Assembly: GCF_000758585.1 (NCBI RefSeq)
Contig: NZ_CP009281.1
Span: 310,001-374,000, forward strand
DNA length: 64,000 nucleotides
Source: Paenibacillus sp. FSL R5-0345
GTDB taxonomy: Bacteria; Bacillota; Bacilli; Paenibacillales; Paenibacillaceae
Direction: 5' to 3'
The notes under the pieces are model-generated. The model worked only from the letters and a program-made list of their open reading frames with translations. It made no database searches and was not told the DNA's origin. This document shows, in pieces, positions 17,038 through 25,977 of this stretch (within the stretch, counting starts at the first letter, position 1; each line of letters opens with the position of its first letter). Position numbers and translations under genes: made by a program.

Positions 17038-18077
17038 ACGATTATCTGAAGCTGCAGGGTATACGTAAAATGTTCGGTGATACCTGTGTGCTAGACAATA
17101 TAGATTTAGAGATTCGCGAAGGGGAGCTTGTGACGCTGCTGGGGCCCTCCGGTTGTGGCAAAAGTACGTTACTTCGCTGCATAGCTGGCCTTTCGGAACT
17201 GGATGGCGGCAGAATTGTTCTGGAAAATAAAGATCTGGTAAATCTGCCGCCCCGTAAACGCGAGGTGGGGATGGTGTTTCAGTCTTATGCTCTATTCCCT
17301 AATTTGACAGTGAGCCAAAATATTGAGTATGGAATGAAAATGCGTGGAGTATCCAAATCCGCCAGACGTAGCCGCTGCGAGGAACTGCTTGCTTTAGTTG
17401 ATCTGGAGGAGAAGCGGGATGACTATCCGCAGTCACTCTCCGGTGGACAGCAGCAGCGTGTAGCATTGGCCCGTTCTCTAGCCGTGCAGCCCAAAGTATT
17501 ACTGCTGGATGAACCCCTGAGTGCACTCGATGCCAAGATTCGCAAGAATCTACGTGCTGAAATTCGCGATATTCAGAAGCGTTTTAACATGACGACCCTA
17601 TTCGTTACGCATGATCAGGAAGAGGCGCTGATCCTATCCGACCGTATCTGTATTATGAACGGTGGGCGAATTGTTCAGGATGGAACACCGGAAGGACTGT
17701 ATACGGCGCCGCGGACAGAGTTCGTTGCCCGGTTCATGGGTAGTTATAACGTATTGACTCGGCCTGAAGTGATGGCGCTGTTCCATGGAATAGATAGTGG
17801 GATGGACAGCTTTGCCATTCGTCCCGAAGCCGTAACGCTGCTGCATGAGGGAGCGGGTCAACAGGAGGCTGCTGCCGGAGCGCAACTGGTGAATGGAATG
17901 ATTAAATCGGTGTCTGTGCTTGGAAATATCATTCGATGTACGGTTGAGGCTGAAGGAATCCGCTTAACGGTTGATCTTTTAAATGATGGACGCTGGCTGC
18001 GGGTTGGAGAAGGGGACAAAGTCACATTGGCGCTGAACCCTTCCGAGCTTTTACATTTAGAGCGAGAAGGAGCGTGA
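17034..18077 (+). CDS. ABC transporter ATP-binding protein with C-terminal TOBE domain
   Basis: 347 residues. The ATPase domain (about 1-235) has Walker A GPSGCGKST, Q-loop MVFQSYALFPNLTVSQN, signature LSGGQQQR, Walker B LLLDEPLSALD and switch His FVTHDQEEA. A TOBE-like segment follows at about 270-340 (IRPEAVTLL, SVSVLGNIIRCTVE). This architecture is that of PotA/FbpC/PhnT-type importers, where the TOBE part can bind regulators or substrate. It is followed directly by the phosphodiesterase-type gene, which fits import coupled to hydrolysis. Confidence 0.88.
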   Translation: MNDYLKLQGIRKMFGDTCVLDNIDLEIREGELVTLLGPSGCGKSTLLRCIAGLSELDGGRIVLENKDLVNLPPRKREVGMVFQSYALFPNLTVSQNIEYGMKMRGVSKSARRSRCEELLALVDLEEKRDDYPQSLSGGQQQRVALARSLAVQPKVLLLDEPLSALDAKIRKNLRAEIRDIQKRFNMTTLFVTHDQEEALILSDRICIMNGGRIVQDGTPEGLYTAPRTEFVARFMGSYNVLTRPEVMALFHGIDSGMDSFAIRPEAVTLLHEGAGQQEAAAGAQLVNGMIKSVSVLGNIIRCTVEAEGIRLTVDLLNDGRWLRVGEGDKVTLALNPSELLHLEREGA

Positions 18078-18082
18078 GTAGA

Positions 18083-18958
18083 ATGTCGGAAATGACCAAT
18101 AAACTCATTGTGGTTGTCTTGGATGGACTTAGATATGATGCTGCTCGCAAGTACATGGGGTATCTGGAGCATCTTGTGGAGCAAGGATCCTTATCTTGTT
18201 ATCGAGTGCAGTCAGAATTACCCAGTCTATCACGCCCGCTTTATGAAGTGCTCTTAACGGGTACACCCGTGTCCAAAAATGGAATTACGGCCAACCATAT
18301 TGTGAGACCAAGCCATGAAGAAAGTGTATTTCATCTGGCAGTGGGCGCTAATTTGCGTACAGCTGCTGTTGCCTATCATTGGGTCAGTGAGCTTTATAAT
18401 TCAGCCCCTTTTGATCCGCTGGCTGATCGTCATCAGCATAATGTGATGAAACCGATACAGCATGGGAGCTTTTATTTCGAAGATCACTATCCTGACAGCC
18501 ATGTGTTTGCCGACGCTGTGTATTTACGGAGTGCTTATGATCCGCATTTTATATACATTCACTCCATGAATATAGATGATGCCGGGCATCGTTATGGCGG
18601 GGAGAGTAAGGAATATGAGCTTTCCGTGCGTAATGCCGACGGTCTGCTGGCCACTGTTTTGCCCATTTGGATGGAGCAGGGGTATAAGATTCTGATTACG
18701 GCCGATCATGGAATGAACGCAAACGGGTACCATGGTGGGGTCACCTCTTCCGAGCGGGATGTGCCGTTATATACGTTTGGAGTAGATGTGTTGTCTTCCG
18801 AAAAAGAGGATCAAGTAATTCCCCAGTTGCGGTTAGCGCCGCTAATGTGCCATTGCTTGGGGCTTGCTCCTTCGGCTGCAATGAGCAAGGAAGGCTTGTC
18901 TCCTTTTGTACAGAAGCAATTACATCATGAAGGTGCTGAGCCCTTGCCACTGGGATAA
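18083..18958 (+). CDS. Alkaline phosphatase-superfamily phosphodiesterase/nucleotide pyrophosphatase-like enzyme
   Basis: About 291 residues from the ATG at 18083 (AAGGAG upstream; a GTG at 18074 is also in frame). No signal peptide, so cytoplasmic. Metal-binding and catalytic motifs of the type I phosphodiesterase/NPP branch are present: VVLDGLR at the start, LPSLSRP with the candidate Ser nucleophile, NIDDAGHRYGG, ITADHGMNANGYHGG. The family includes nucleotide pyrophosphatases and phosphonoacetate hydrolase, which cleave phosphoesters or C-P bonds. As the last gene of an ABC importer operon it probably hydrolyses the imported compound. Substrate not determinable here. Confidence 0.8.
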   Translation: MSEMTNKLIVVVLDGLRYDAARKYMGYLEHLVEQGSLSCYRVQSELPSLSRPLYEVLLTGTPVSKNGITANHIVRPSHEESVFHLAVGANLRTAAVAYHWVSELYNSAPFDPLADRHQHNVMKPIQHGSFYFEDHYPDSHVFADAVYLRSAYDPHFIYIHSMNIDDAGHRYGGESKEYELSVRNADGLLATVLPIWMEQGYKILITADHGMNANGYHGGVTSSERDVPLYTFGVDVLSSEKEDQVIPQLRLAPLMCHCLGLAPSAAMSKEGLSPFVQKQLHHEGAEPLPLG

Positions 18959-19052
18959 AAATTATAATAGGCAAGCACAATAAAAATCATATACGGGAAC
19001 GCTGGATTTTTGTATACTAAATAGTATATTTTACCTATTAGGAGGTTGTCTT

Positions 19053-19370
19053 TTGAGTGCTTCTAGAGCTTTGAAATGGATTACAGGCTCATTTGAAATT
19101 ATTTTGGCAATTCCAATTCTGGGTGCTGCTATTGTAATTGGCACTGCGTACTCTGCACTGGGATTGATGTTTATTCTTCATCTAGTTACTCTGATTTTAT
19201 CTTCAAAGAACAATGAATCTATCTATGGTTCAGTGCTCGGGATTGTAACTTCTTTACTCGCTTGGATTCCATTCGTGGGATGGGTATTACATTTGATTAC
19301 AGGGATTCTGTTGATGGTAAGTGGCGGACAGAAGACCCGTTATCCTTCGAATCATAACTATCCACAATAA
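19053..19370 (+). CDS. Small membrane protein of unknown function
   Basis: 105 residues from a TTG at 19053 with TTAGGAGG upstream. Three hydrophobic segments (about residues 10-50 as two helices, 60-95 as one or two more) and a short polar tail. I do not recognise the family. It stands alone between two terminator-like structures; upstream A+T-rich sequence (19010-19035) could hold its promoter but no clear -35 is seen. Confidence 0.65.
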   Translation: MSASRALKWITGSFEIILAIPILGAAIVIGTAYSALGLMFILHLVTLILSSKNNESIYGSVLGIVTSLLAWIPFVGWVLHLITGILLMVSGGQKTRYPSNHNYPQ

Positions 19371-19386
19371 TTAAAATCAGCCTAAT

Positions 19387-19421
19387 ACAGCCCGATTCGG
19401 ACGTTTGTCCGATCGGGCTGT
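19387..19421 (+). terminator. Stem-loop terminator after the small membrane protein
   Basis: ACAGCCCGAT pairs perfectly with ATCGGGCTGT and an inner CGGA/TCCG extends the stem. The T-tract is weak (TATTC). Confidence 0.65.
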
Positions 19422-19482
19422 ATTCATGTTATAATGAGGGCACATTTTAGCATGAAGCACTTACGAAAGGAGGCACATCCAT

Positions 19483-19719
19483 ATGGAAGTAACAGCACAA
19501 GATGTAGCGGAATGGATGGTTAAGGAAATTCGGTTTACGGGTACCTTGTATCAGACCGCGGCGATTGAATATGTGAAAGAGAATTTTGGGGAACAATTTG
19601 TATTTGTGAATGAGAATGGCAATGCCTCACTGTCCAAGGAAGTAAAGAAAGCTTTCCGAAAGCTGCACGGCGGCAAAATCGCGTGGGATCGCGATGGATT
19701 TTTGTGGGCGTGGACTTAA
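19483..19719 (+). CDS. Small conserved protein, DUF6953-like
   Basis: 78 residues with AAAGGAGG 11 bases upstream. The pattern DVAEWMVKEI, GTLYQTAAIEYVKENFGEQFVFVNENGN and a tryptophan-rich end (WDRDGFLWAW) resembles the DUF6953 group of small soluble Firmicute proteins; the family name is from memory and not checked. It looks like a small helix-rich, possibly nucleic-acid or protein-binding domain. Function unknown. It is flanked by its own terminator and is not in an operon. Confidence 0.65.
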   Translation: MEVTAQDVAEWMVKEIRFTGTLYQTAAIEYVKENFGEQFVFVNENGNASLSKEVKKAFRKLHGGKIAWDRDGFLWAWT

Positions 19720-19743
19720 GCCGAAACATGGCGTTATATATCA

Positions 19744-19784
19744 AAAAGCAAGTTTCCAGGGAAGAGGAAACTTGCTTTTTTTTT
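19744..19784 (+). terminator. Strong bidirectional terminator
   Basis: AAAAGCAAGTTTCC pairs with GGAAACTTGCTTTT (14 bp) and a run of T follows on the plus strand. The minus-strand helicase stops at 19792, so the same hairpin can end both transcripts. Confidence 0.9.
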
Positions 19785-19791
19785 GTGAGAA

Positions 19792-22119
19792 TCATACTGG
19801 AACTTCTCTCTGATCCTTTGCCATAGGCGAGCTACATAGAGGGCAGGGCTTCGAGGTTAGATGGTCCTCGGCTCCGCCAGCTTTCATGCGTGTCCAACCA
19901 GGACAGCTGCTGCCCGTGCAATTCCATACCGGAACGACATGGGTTTTTGTTGTGGTTGTTCGGCTGGTCGGCAAGGCTCTTGTCGTCACTGTTCTTGTTG
20001 TTACTGCTCTACCCACCGTAGTTGCTGCTGTGGAAGAAACAGCTGAACGAAAGGCGGATAACATGAAGCGGGAAACCTCCGCTTTTTTACCGCGATGCTG
20101 TGCAGGTGAGCTGATAAACAGCTCCTCTCGGGCTCTCGTAACGGCCACATACGCCAGTCTCCGTTCCTCCTCCAGCGCGGCTAGGCTTGAAGCTCCGCTG
20201 CTTCCGGCAGCAAGCTTGCGATCTTTTAACCGGTCACCCTCCAGTGCAGAGCTATGCGGAAGAATCCCCTCAGACGCTCCAATTAAAAACACAACAGGGA
20301 ACTCTAGCCCTTTTGATTTATGAATGGTCATTAGTGCAATCCGGTTGCCTTGCTCTTTAGTACCTGGTTGGCGATTATGCTCGTTACGCTCCGTGACATT
20401 ATCTATGAAATCAAGAAAGGCAGGGATGCTGTCGAAACGTGCCGCGGAAGATTCTAGCTCATCTAGCATTTCTTTTAGCGTCTCGCGATGTAAGGTTGCT
20501 TGATGCCGTTCATTCGCTTCGATGAAATAATCGTAGAATTGGGTACGAATCTGCCGAATTGCTTGTATTGGGGTCAGTTCGCGTATATTCCGGATTAGAT
20601 CAAGCCGATCTCTTAGCTTAGTTCCCTTGAAGTCTTCCATGCCAGGCATAGACAATAGGTGGATTAACGGTCCTTGTTTGGGCTGTCTAGCCTCCATCTG
20701 GCGGATGTGATTCATGCCTTTTTCACGATTCATATATAGCGTCGGCAGGATGTTCTCCATTGCTGCAAAATTCCGCCGATTCACGGAGAGTCGCAAATGA
20801 TCCAGCACCGGAGAGATCAGCCAGTGCTCGTACAGTAATTGCCCTTCACCATAATCAATATAGGGAATGTCGCGTAAAAGGAGTAGTTCGAGAACGGCCC
20901 GATTGCTGCTCGACGCCCGGTACAACATGGCGAAGTCGCTATATTCTCTTTTGCCGCTAGAGACCTCGTTTAAAATATGCTCGATCATCTGCTCCGCTTC
21001 TTCATCTGCAGTTTGCGGACGCATATATCGTGGCTGACTTCCACTACCTTTTGCGGCTTGCAGGGTTTTGGAGCGTCGGCGTGTATTGTGCCGGATAATG
21101 CCGTTGCCAAGTCCCACAATAGCTGGGCCTGAGCGGTAGTTGATATCGAGAGTAATAACCTTTGCTCCCGGATAGAGTTTTTCGAACTCTAAAATGAACT
21201 CACTGCGCGCTCCGTTGAAGGAATAAATCGTCTGGTCATCGTCACCAACCACCATTAGATTATGCTGTGGGTGAGCGACCATTTTGACAAGCTCGTACTG
21301 CAAGGCGTTCGTATCTTGGAACTCATCGACCATCACGTACAGATATCTCATCTGCAACTCTTGCAAAAGCACCGGACGCTCCTTCAGCATCCGATAAGCG
21401 ATTAAGAGGACATCATCGAAGTCGATTTTGAAATTGTCTAGTTTCCATTGTTCGTATATTTCCAGAATGGATTTCATTTCTTTTTCGGCGGTGGTGCTTT
21501 CTGGCAGATCTTCCACGGTGCCCATGTTCATTTTGCAGGAAGAGAGCAGTGAGAGTAGGGTTTCCGGTGGATAAGCATCCTTCGGCAGTCCGAGCTCACG
21601 CATGATCTGCTTCAATAGGATGTGCTGGCGCCGTGTCTCACTGAAAATCTCCTGCTGCAATCCCTGTCTGCGCAAGAAAAACAAGAAAAAAGAATGAAAC
21701 GTACGAGCCTGTAGCCGCGCGACGTCAGCTGTGCTGACTCCGGGGAGCAGGGCGATTCGTTCGCGCATTTCTGCCGCGGCTTTACTCGAGAAAGTCAGCA
21801 ATAGCAGCTGACTCGGCGAGACGCCGCGCACGGACAACAAATAACCGGTTCTGCAGATCAGAACCGAGGTTTTGCCGGAGCCTGCGCCGGCCAGTGTCAG
21901 CAGCGGCCCTTTATGATGCCGCACTGCGGCAATCTGCGGGCGGTTGAGCAGGATGCCGCCTTCCTCCAGCCTACGGAAATAAGCGGAGTCTCCCTCTTCC
22001 CGCTTCACCAGCTCCTTGCTGGTCTGTGCTGAAGCTACAGCTGCCTGCGGGATGCGTTCGCCGGTAGCACCCAGCGGGATATTATGAAATAAGAGCTTAT
22101 TCAATAGATTCACCTTCAT
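19792..22119 (-). CDS. UvrD/Rep-family ATP-dependent DNA helicase with C-terminal zinc-finger-like tail
   Basis: 775 residues. Superfamily 1A motifs: Q motif near LNRPQIAAV (58-66), Walker A AGAGSGKT (77-84), motif II VDEFQDTN, motif III VVGDDDQTIYSFNGA, and late motifs LMTIHKSKGLEFPVVFLIGA and RRLAYVAVTRARE. The final 40 residues contain CTGSSCPGW and CPLCSS, a four-cysteine topoisomerase-type zinc ribbon that is not found in PcrA itself. Expected role: 3'-5' unwinding in repair or restart. Start is uncertain: the ATG at 22119 lacks a good site, whereas a TTG at 22104 has AAGGTG six bases upstream. A Thr/Arg-rich low-complexity stretch precedes the zinc ribbon. Confidence 0.9.
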   Translation of the reverse strand: MKVNLLNKLLFHNIPLGATGERIPQAAVASAQTSKELVKREEGDSAYFRRLEEGGILLNRPQIAAVRHHKGPLLTLAGAGSGKTSVLICRTGYLLSVRGVSPSQLLLLTFSSKAAAEMRERIALLPGVSTADVARLQARTFHSFFLFFLRRQGLQQEIFSETRRQHILLKQIMRELGLPKDAYPPETLLSLLSSCKMNMGTVEDLPESTTAEKEMKSILEIYEQWKLDNFKIDFDDVLLIAYRMLKERPVLLQELQMRYLYVMVDEFQDTNALQYELVKMVAHPQHNLMVVGDDDQTIYSFNGARSEFILEFEKLYPGAKVITLDINYRSGPAIVGLGNGIIRHNTRRRSKTLQAAKGSGSQPRYMRPQTADEEAEQMIEHILNEVSSGKREYSDFAMLYRASSSNRAVLELLLLRDIPYIDYGEGQLLYEHWLISPVLDHLRLSVNRRNFAAMENILPTLYMNREKGMNHIRQMEARQPKQGPLIHLLSMPGMEDFKGTKLRDRLDLIRNIRELTPIQAIRQIRTQFYDYFIEANERHQATLHRETLKEMLDELESSAARFDSIPAFLDFIDNVTERNEHNRQPGTKEQGNRIALMTIHKSKGLEFPVVFLIGASEGILPHSSALEGDRLKDRKLAAGSSGASSLAALEEERRLAYVAVTRAREELFISSPAQHRGKKAEVSRFMLSAFRSAVSSTAATTVGRAVTTRTVTTRALPTSRTTTTKTHVVPVWNCTGSSCPGWTRMKAGGAEDHLTSKPCPLCSSPMAKDQREVPV

Positions 22120-22298
22120 ATATTTCTGTATAGAGTGAGCTCAACAAAACTAGTTAGAGGATGGTTGAGTCCATCTTAAAATGTGCCGTTTAAAATATGC
22201 TATAAATTTAGCCAATCTACAATATACCATCCCAGCGTTTTTGCTGCACAGAAAAAAATGCTGGATATCGTGTGGGTGAAAGGAGGAGTTTGGCTGTG

Positions 22299-22440
22299 GG
22301 AGTGGGGCTCCAATGGGCAAAATGTACGGTATAAATCGTGTAGAAATACTGGAATTGGGGGCTCTATGTGCGGTATAAATCCGTAGAAAAGCTGGAATGG
22401 GCTTCATGAGCGAAAAGAAGGGTATAAATCCCCCCTTGTC
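22299..22440 (+). repeat. Three imperfect direct repeats upstream of the DUF6492-like gene
   Basis: Three units of about 42-52 bp share GGAxTGGGGxCTxxATG followed by GGTATAAATCC(G)TAGAAA: near 22299-22350, 22351-22393 and 22394-22440 (the last with GGGTATAAATCCCC). The 22120-22528 interval holds no other recognisable gene. The repeats do not have the constant length and spacers of a CRISPR. They look like a short intergenic repeat family. Confidence 0.55.
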
Positions 22441-22528
22441 CTCTCTTAAGTTTACAGTGTAGCCCATTCCCTTTCCTTATCATCCTCATATCCTAAAGCA
22501 AAATCATGATATGGAGATGACCGTACGT

Positions 22529-23365
22529 ATGCCCTCACCCAATAAGGTCCGCATAAGACATGCCGTTACCATAGATGTGCTTATTCCGGCTATCGAGAAG
22601 GATTTGGCTACCCTCCCTTATGTTATTGACGCTGTCCGAACTCATGTTAAGCATCCGATAGGTCGAATACTGATTGTCGCACCAAAAAAGACACGGATAT
22701 TGGATTTCTGCCGAAAAAAGGGCTGTACCTTTGTCGATGAGAATACAGTCCTTCCGATTACTAAAAAAGATATCCATTACCGTTCACGGAAATGGGAAAG
22801 ATCCGGTTGGTTGTTCCAGCAATTGTTGAAGCTGAATGGTGACAAGCTGTGTACGGCTGACTATTTTTTAGTCATCGATGCAGATACGGTCTTAATCGCT
22901 CCTCATCGTTTCCGTGAGAAGGGAAAGACGATTTTTTACAGCCGTAATTGGAGTCAGCCTCAGTACTTTACAACCTATAGGAAGCTAATGGGTAGGAGGG
23001 CGGCATCTGCTTCATCTTTTGTGACGCATTATATGCTGTTTGAGCGCAGCCAATTGGCTCAAATGAAAAGAGAGATTGAAGTGAAGCATCAGAAGCCTTG
23101 GTATTCGGCGATTTTACACAGTATGGACCGCACTAAGCAATTTGCTTTCTCTGAATTCGAAACCTATGCGAACTACTTGTATTCGAAGAATCGTGGGGGC
23201 ATGAGGATCCAAAAAGCACGTAATAAAGGTCTCCATATGAATGCAGGCCAGCTATCCAAACAGAAGCTGAACGAGCTGGCGGAAAAGTATAGATCGTTGT
23301 CTTTTCATAAACGAAAGGGGTATGTGAGAACAACGAGCAGTAAGTCCGGCACAGGGGGGCGATAG
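22529..23365 (+). CDS. DUF6492-like protein, probable glycosyltransferase fold
   Basis: About 278 residues. I prefer the ATG at 22529 (GGAGATG nine bases upstream) over the ATG at 22511, which has no site. The N-terminal part (IDVLIPAIEKDLATLPYVIDAV, HPIGRILIVAPKK) and a DxD-type metal motif in YFLVIDADTVLI resemble GT-A nucleotide-sugar transferases of the DUF6492 group. Conserved HYRSRKWERSGWLFQQLLKL and SEFETYANYL segments are present. Substrate unknown. It is two bases upstream of a GDP-mannose-forming enzyme, so it may act on a mannose-containing surface or spore glycan; this is inference. Confidence 0.68.
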   Translation: MPSPNKVRIRHAVTIDVLIPAIEKDLATLPYVIDAVRTHVKHPIGRILIVAPKKTRILDFCRKKGCTFVDENTVLPITKKDIHYRSRKWERSGWLFQQLLKLNGDKLCTADYFLVIDADTVLIAPHRFREKGKTIFYSRNWSQPQYFTTYRKLMGRRAASASSFVTHYMLFERSQLAQMKREIEVKHQKPWYSAILHSMDRTKQFAFSEFETYANYLYSKNRGGMRIQKARNKGLHMNAGQLSKQKLNELAEKYRSLSFHKRKGYVRTTSSKSGTGGR

Positions 23366-23367
23366 GC

Positions 23368-24741
23368 TTGCAGATCGTGCTCCTTTCAGGGGGATCGGGA
23401 AAGAGGCTGTGGCCGTTGTCGAATGAAATCAGGTCAAAGGCATTCTTGAAACTTCTTCCAACAGAAAATGGCGGTATGGAGTCGATGATTGAGCGAGTAT
23501 GCAGAGGGCTGGATGAGGCAGGATTGCTGGATTCAAGCTGTATTGTAACCCATAGCAGTCAGGTGGAGATTACTCGCAAATCTGTGGGGGATCAGGTTTC
23601 CTTATTGGCGGAGCCGCAAAAGCGGGGAACCTTTACTGCGGTTGCTCTGGCGGCGAGCTATTTGCACTCCGTGAAGAAAATAGATTTGGAAGAGATCGTA
23701 GTGGTCATTCCGGTGGATTCATATGTGGAGGCTTCTTTTTTTAAACAGCTTCAACAATTTCCCAGCGTGCTGTCCGAATCACAAGCGGATATTGCCCTGA
23801 TCGGTGTTACGCCTGAATTCCCATCCACACAGTTCGGGTATATTTTACCCGGTGAAGGTTCGAGCGATATGTCCTTTTTAAATGTTAAGCAGTTTGCGGA
23901 GAAGCCAGACGAAGAGACGGCGGCAGGGTTCATTTCCCATGGAGGACTATGGAACTGCGGGGTGTTTTCCTGCTCACTAGGCTACCTGCTCTCAAGTATG
24001 ATAGAACGGAGCCTCCCGGTTGATTACATGGAGCTATTGAAGCGTTATGACGAATTGCCAGAACGAAGTTTTGACTATGAGGTGCTGGAACATACACGGC
24101 GAGCGGTAGTTATCCCTTATACCGGAGTCTGGGCCGATATTGGCAGTTGGGATGCGCTTACCCCTCATTTGCAGGAAAAGGTAATTGGCAGGGGGAGCAT
24201 TTCTGAGGATTCAAAAGGAACCCATTTGGTGAACGAGCTCTCTTGTCCCGTGCATATCATCGGAGCTCCGGGATTAATCGTGGCGGCAGGTCCAGATGGC
24301 ATTTTGGTTGCTGGGATCGAGCAGGCGAAACGGATTAAGCAGAAGCTGGAGGGGCATGCTGCAAAGCCGATGATTGAAGAAAAGCGGTGGGGAAGCTCTC
24401 GCATCCTGGATTTCTCACGAACAGCAGCAGGAGTTGAGGTCACGACCTCCAAAATTACCATGTTGGCAGGGAAGCACACTAGCTATCATTTTCACAGGCA
24501 TACCAAAGAAATATGGTCTTTTCTTTCTGGAAATGGAGAGTACCGTATGAACGGCGTTCTTCATGGGGTTGCTGCCGGAGACACGGTCATGGTACCTGCT
24601 GGATCGAGACATGGTTTGCGGGCGCTTACCCCGCTAGAATTGATCATTATTGAACTGGTGGCATTTCCTGACGTGGGGGATTATGTACGTGTTTGTGCTG
24701 AATGGGAGGGGGAGGACAACTCCCTTGATCATTTGAGGTGA
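23368..24741 (+). CDS. manC: Mannose-1-phosphate guanylyltransferase / mannose-6-phosphate isomerase
   Basis: 457 residues from a TTG at 23368 preceded by GGGGGG. The N-terminal nucleotidyltransferase domain begins with LLSGGSGKRLWPLS and continues with VIPVDSYVE, FAEKPDEETAAGFI and WNCGVF. A cupin isomerase domain lies at about residues 345-445: KHTSYHFHRHTKEIWSFLSG and VPAGSRHGLRAL carry the metal-binding His residues. It is expected to make GDP-mannose from mannose-1-phosphate, and probably to interconvert fructose-6-P and mannose-6-P. In the signature, the usual T of GGxGTRLWP is replaced by K. It is coupled to the DUF6492-like gene and ends before a convergent terminator. Confidence 0.85.
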   Translation: MQIVLLSGGSGKRLWPLSNEIRSKAFLKLLPTENGGMESMIERVCRGLDEAGLLDSSCIVTHSSQVEITRKSVGDQVSLLAEPQKRGTFTAVALAASYLHSVKKIDLEEIVVVIPVDSYVEASFFKQLQQFPSVLSESQADIALIGVTPEFPSTQFGYILPGEGSSDMSFLNVKQFAEKPDEETAAGFISHGGLWNCGVFSCSLGYLLSSMIERSLPVDYMELLKRYDELPERSFDYEVLEHTRRAVVIPYTGVWADIGSWDALTPHLQEKVIGRGSISEDSKGTHLVNELSCPVHIIGAPGLIVAAGPDGILVAGIEQAKRIKQKLEGHAAKPMIEEKRWGSSRILDFSRTAAGVEVTTSKITMLAGKHTSYHFHRHTKEIWSFLSGNGEYRMNGVLHGVAAGDTVMVPAGSRHGLRALTPLELIIIELVAFPDVGDYVRVCAEWEGEDNSLDHLR

Positions 24742-24761
24742 AATAGGTGTGGAAGAGAGGT

Positions 24762-24805
24762 ACAAACAGCACCGTGAGCATAACTGCCCACGGTGCTATT
24801 TGTGT
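24762..24805 (+). terminator. Terminator between manC and the convergent HAD gene
   Basis: AGCACCGTG pairs perfectly with CACGGTGCT, extended by ACAAA/TTTGT across a one-base mismatch. It lies between two convergent stops (24741 and 24827) and may work in both directions. Confidence 0.75.
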
Positions 24806-24826
24806 ACACGCAACGTAACAAAGGAA

Positions 24827-25705
24827 TCACTTTTGAGATTCTCTGCTCAAATTCAAAAGATGCTCAAGTCCTACCGCCACTCCATCTTCCTCATTGCTGA
24901 CGGTAACGAATTCAGCCATTTCCTTGAGTATCGGAGCTGCATTAGCCATGGCAATTCGGTAGCCAGCCACCTCGAACATCGGTTGATCATTATAGCTGTC
25001 ACCCATTACGGCTACATCCTTTAGTGGGATTCCATAATGGGCGGCGAGCATAGCTACACCGGAGCCTTTGTTGGCATCTTCGTGGTTAATCTCGATATTG
25101 TTGACATGGGAGGCTGTGATAATGAGGCCAGGGATCGCGGCAAAGCGGGTGGAGGCTTCTTTGAGCAGTTCACGGTTTAGAGAAAAAGCTAACGTTTTAT
25201 AAATGACGTTTTCCTCTTTGCTCCAGATCTCTTCCATACTCTCTACGTAAGTTACCGCTGCTTGTTGAAACTGCTGATCGATCATTGCTTTTAGCAGCCA
25301 GCTGACTTCCTCTGGGACTTCTTCTTCACTTAATGCAGATAATTTCTCTAATCTAACCCGTTTATTTAGTTCTACATATACGTTGTCCTCTGTGTATACT
25401 TCGTAATACAAATCCGGAATTTCATTCATCCAGCGTAACGCAGGAATAATGTCTTCCTTATTCAGCGGTGTACTTGCTGCGAGCGTGCGGTCAGACAGTG
25501 TGACTACTGCGCCATTCAGACTGACCACAGGGCATTCCAGATCCGCTAGCCGTAGCTGTCGTTCCGCATCCATAAAAGAGCGTCCCGTAGCAATAATTAC
25601 GATATGACCTAAATTTTGAGCCTTTATAATCGCCTCGCGGTTCTTTGGGCTAATTTGTCCTTCTTCGTTCAGCAATGTTCCATCCATATCTAAAGCAATC
25701 AGCAT
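24827..25705 (-). CDS. Cof-type HAD-superfamily hydrolase
   Basis: 292 residues; ATG at 25705 with GGAGATC upstream. The HAD motifs are DMDGTLLN (residues 6-13, nucleophile Asp), a Thr in IIATGRS, Lys in NHEDANKGSGV, and VMGDSYNDQPMF (motif IV). The C2 cap domain of Cof/YbiV-like enzymes lies between motifs II and III. Such enzymes dephosphorylate sugar phosphates, FMN or PLP with broad specificity. It is a single gene on the minus strand between manC and a divergent DUF445 gene. Confidence 0.87.
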   Translation of the reverse strand: MLIALDMDGTLLNEEGQISPKNREAIIKAQNLGHIVIIATGRSFMDAERQLRLADLECPVVSLNGAVVTLSDRTLAASTPLNKEDIIPALRWMNEIPDLYYEVYTEDNVYVELNKRVRLEKLSALSEEEVPEEVSWLLKAMIDQQFQQAAVTYVESMEEIWSKEENVIYKTLAFSLNRELLKEASTRFAAIPGLIITASHVNNIEINHEDANKGSGVAMLAAHYGIPLKDVAVMGDSYNDQPMFEVAGYRIAMANAAPILKEMAEFVTVSNEEDGVAVGLEHLLNLSRESQK

Positions 25706-25830
25706 AGTGTATGATCTCCTTATCCAGTCTTAGTTGTCCCCTTCGCGGGCCAGTGAAAACGTTACTTGTATCTTATCATTAATATTCTGAAAACCAAAAA
25801 CACCTTTTCATTCATTTATAATCGTATATT

Positions 25831-25859
25831 TTTAGAAAATAGTTCAGTCGTGGTACAAT
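25831..25859 (+). promoter_or_regulatory. Candidate sigma-A promoter of the DUF445 gene
   Basis: TTTAGA (25831-25836), 17 bases, TACAAT (25854-25859). The -35 box is weak. Predicted leader of about 110 bases. Confidence 0.4.
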
Positions 25860-25921
25860 AGTTGTCAAACTAATCGACTAACCGAGTCTATCGTCAGTTC
25901 ATGTTCGTGGGACGTGATCCG

Positions 25922-25950
25922 CCGATATTTTTCCTGCGTAAGGACATCGG
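25922..25950 (+). promoter_or_regulatory. Leader hairpin before the DUF445 gene
   Basis: CCGAT and ATCGG enclose TTCCT-GCGT-AAGGA, giving two stacked perfect 5-bp stems. It ends 27 bases before the GTG start and has no T-tract, so it is not a terminator. Confidence 0.4.
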
Positions 25951-25977
25951 TAGCTGTATATGTAAGGGGGACTAATC

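Noticed and set aside
24749..25024. 91-residue ORF on the plus strand.
   Set aside because: It runs through the terminator and antisense to the HAD hydrolase; no coding support.
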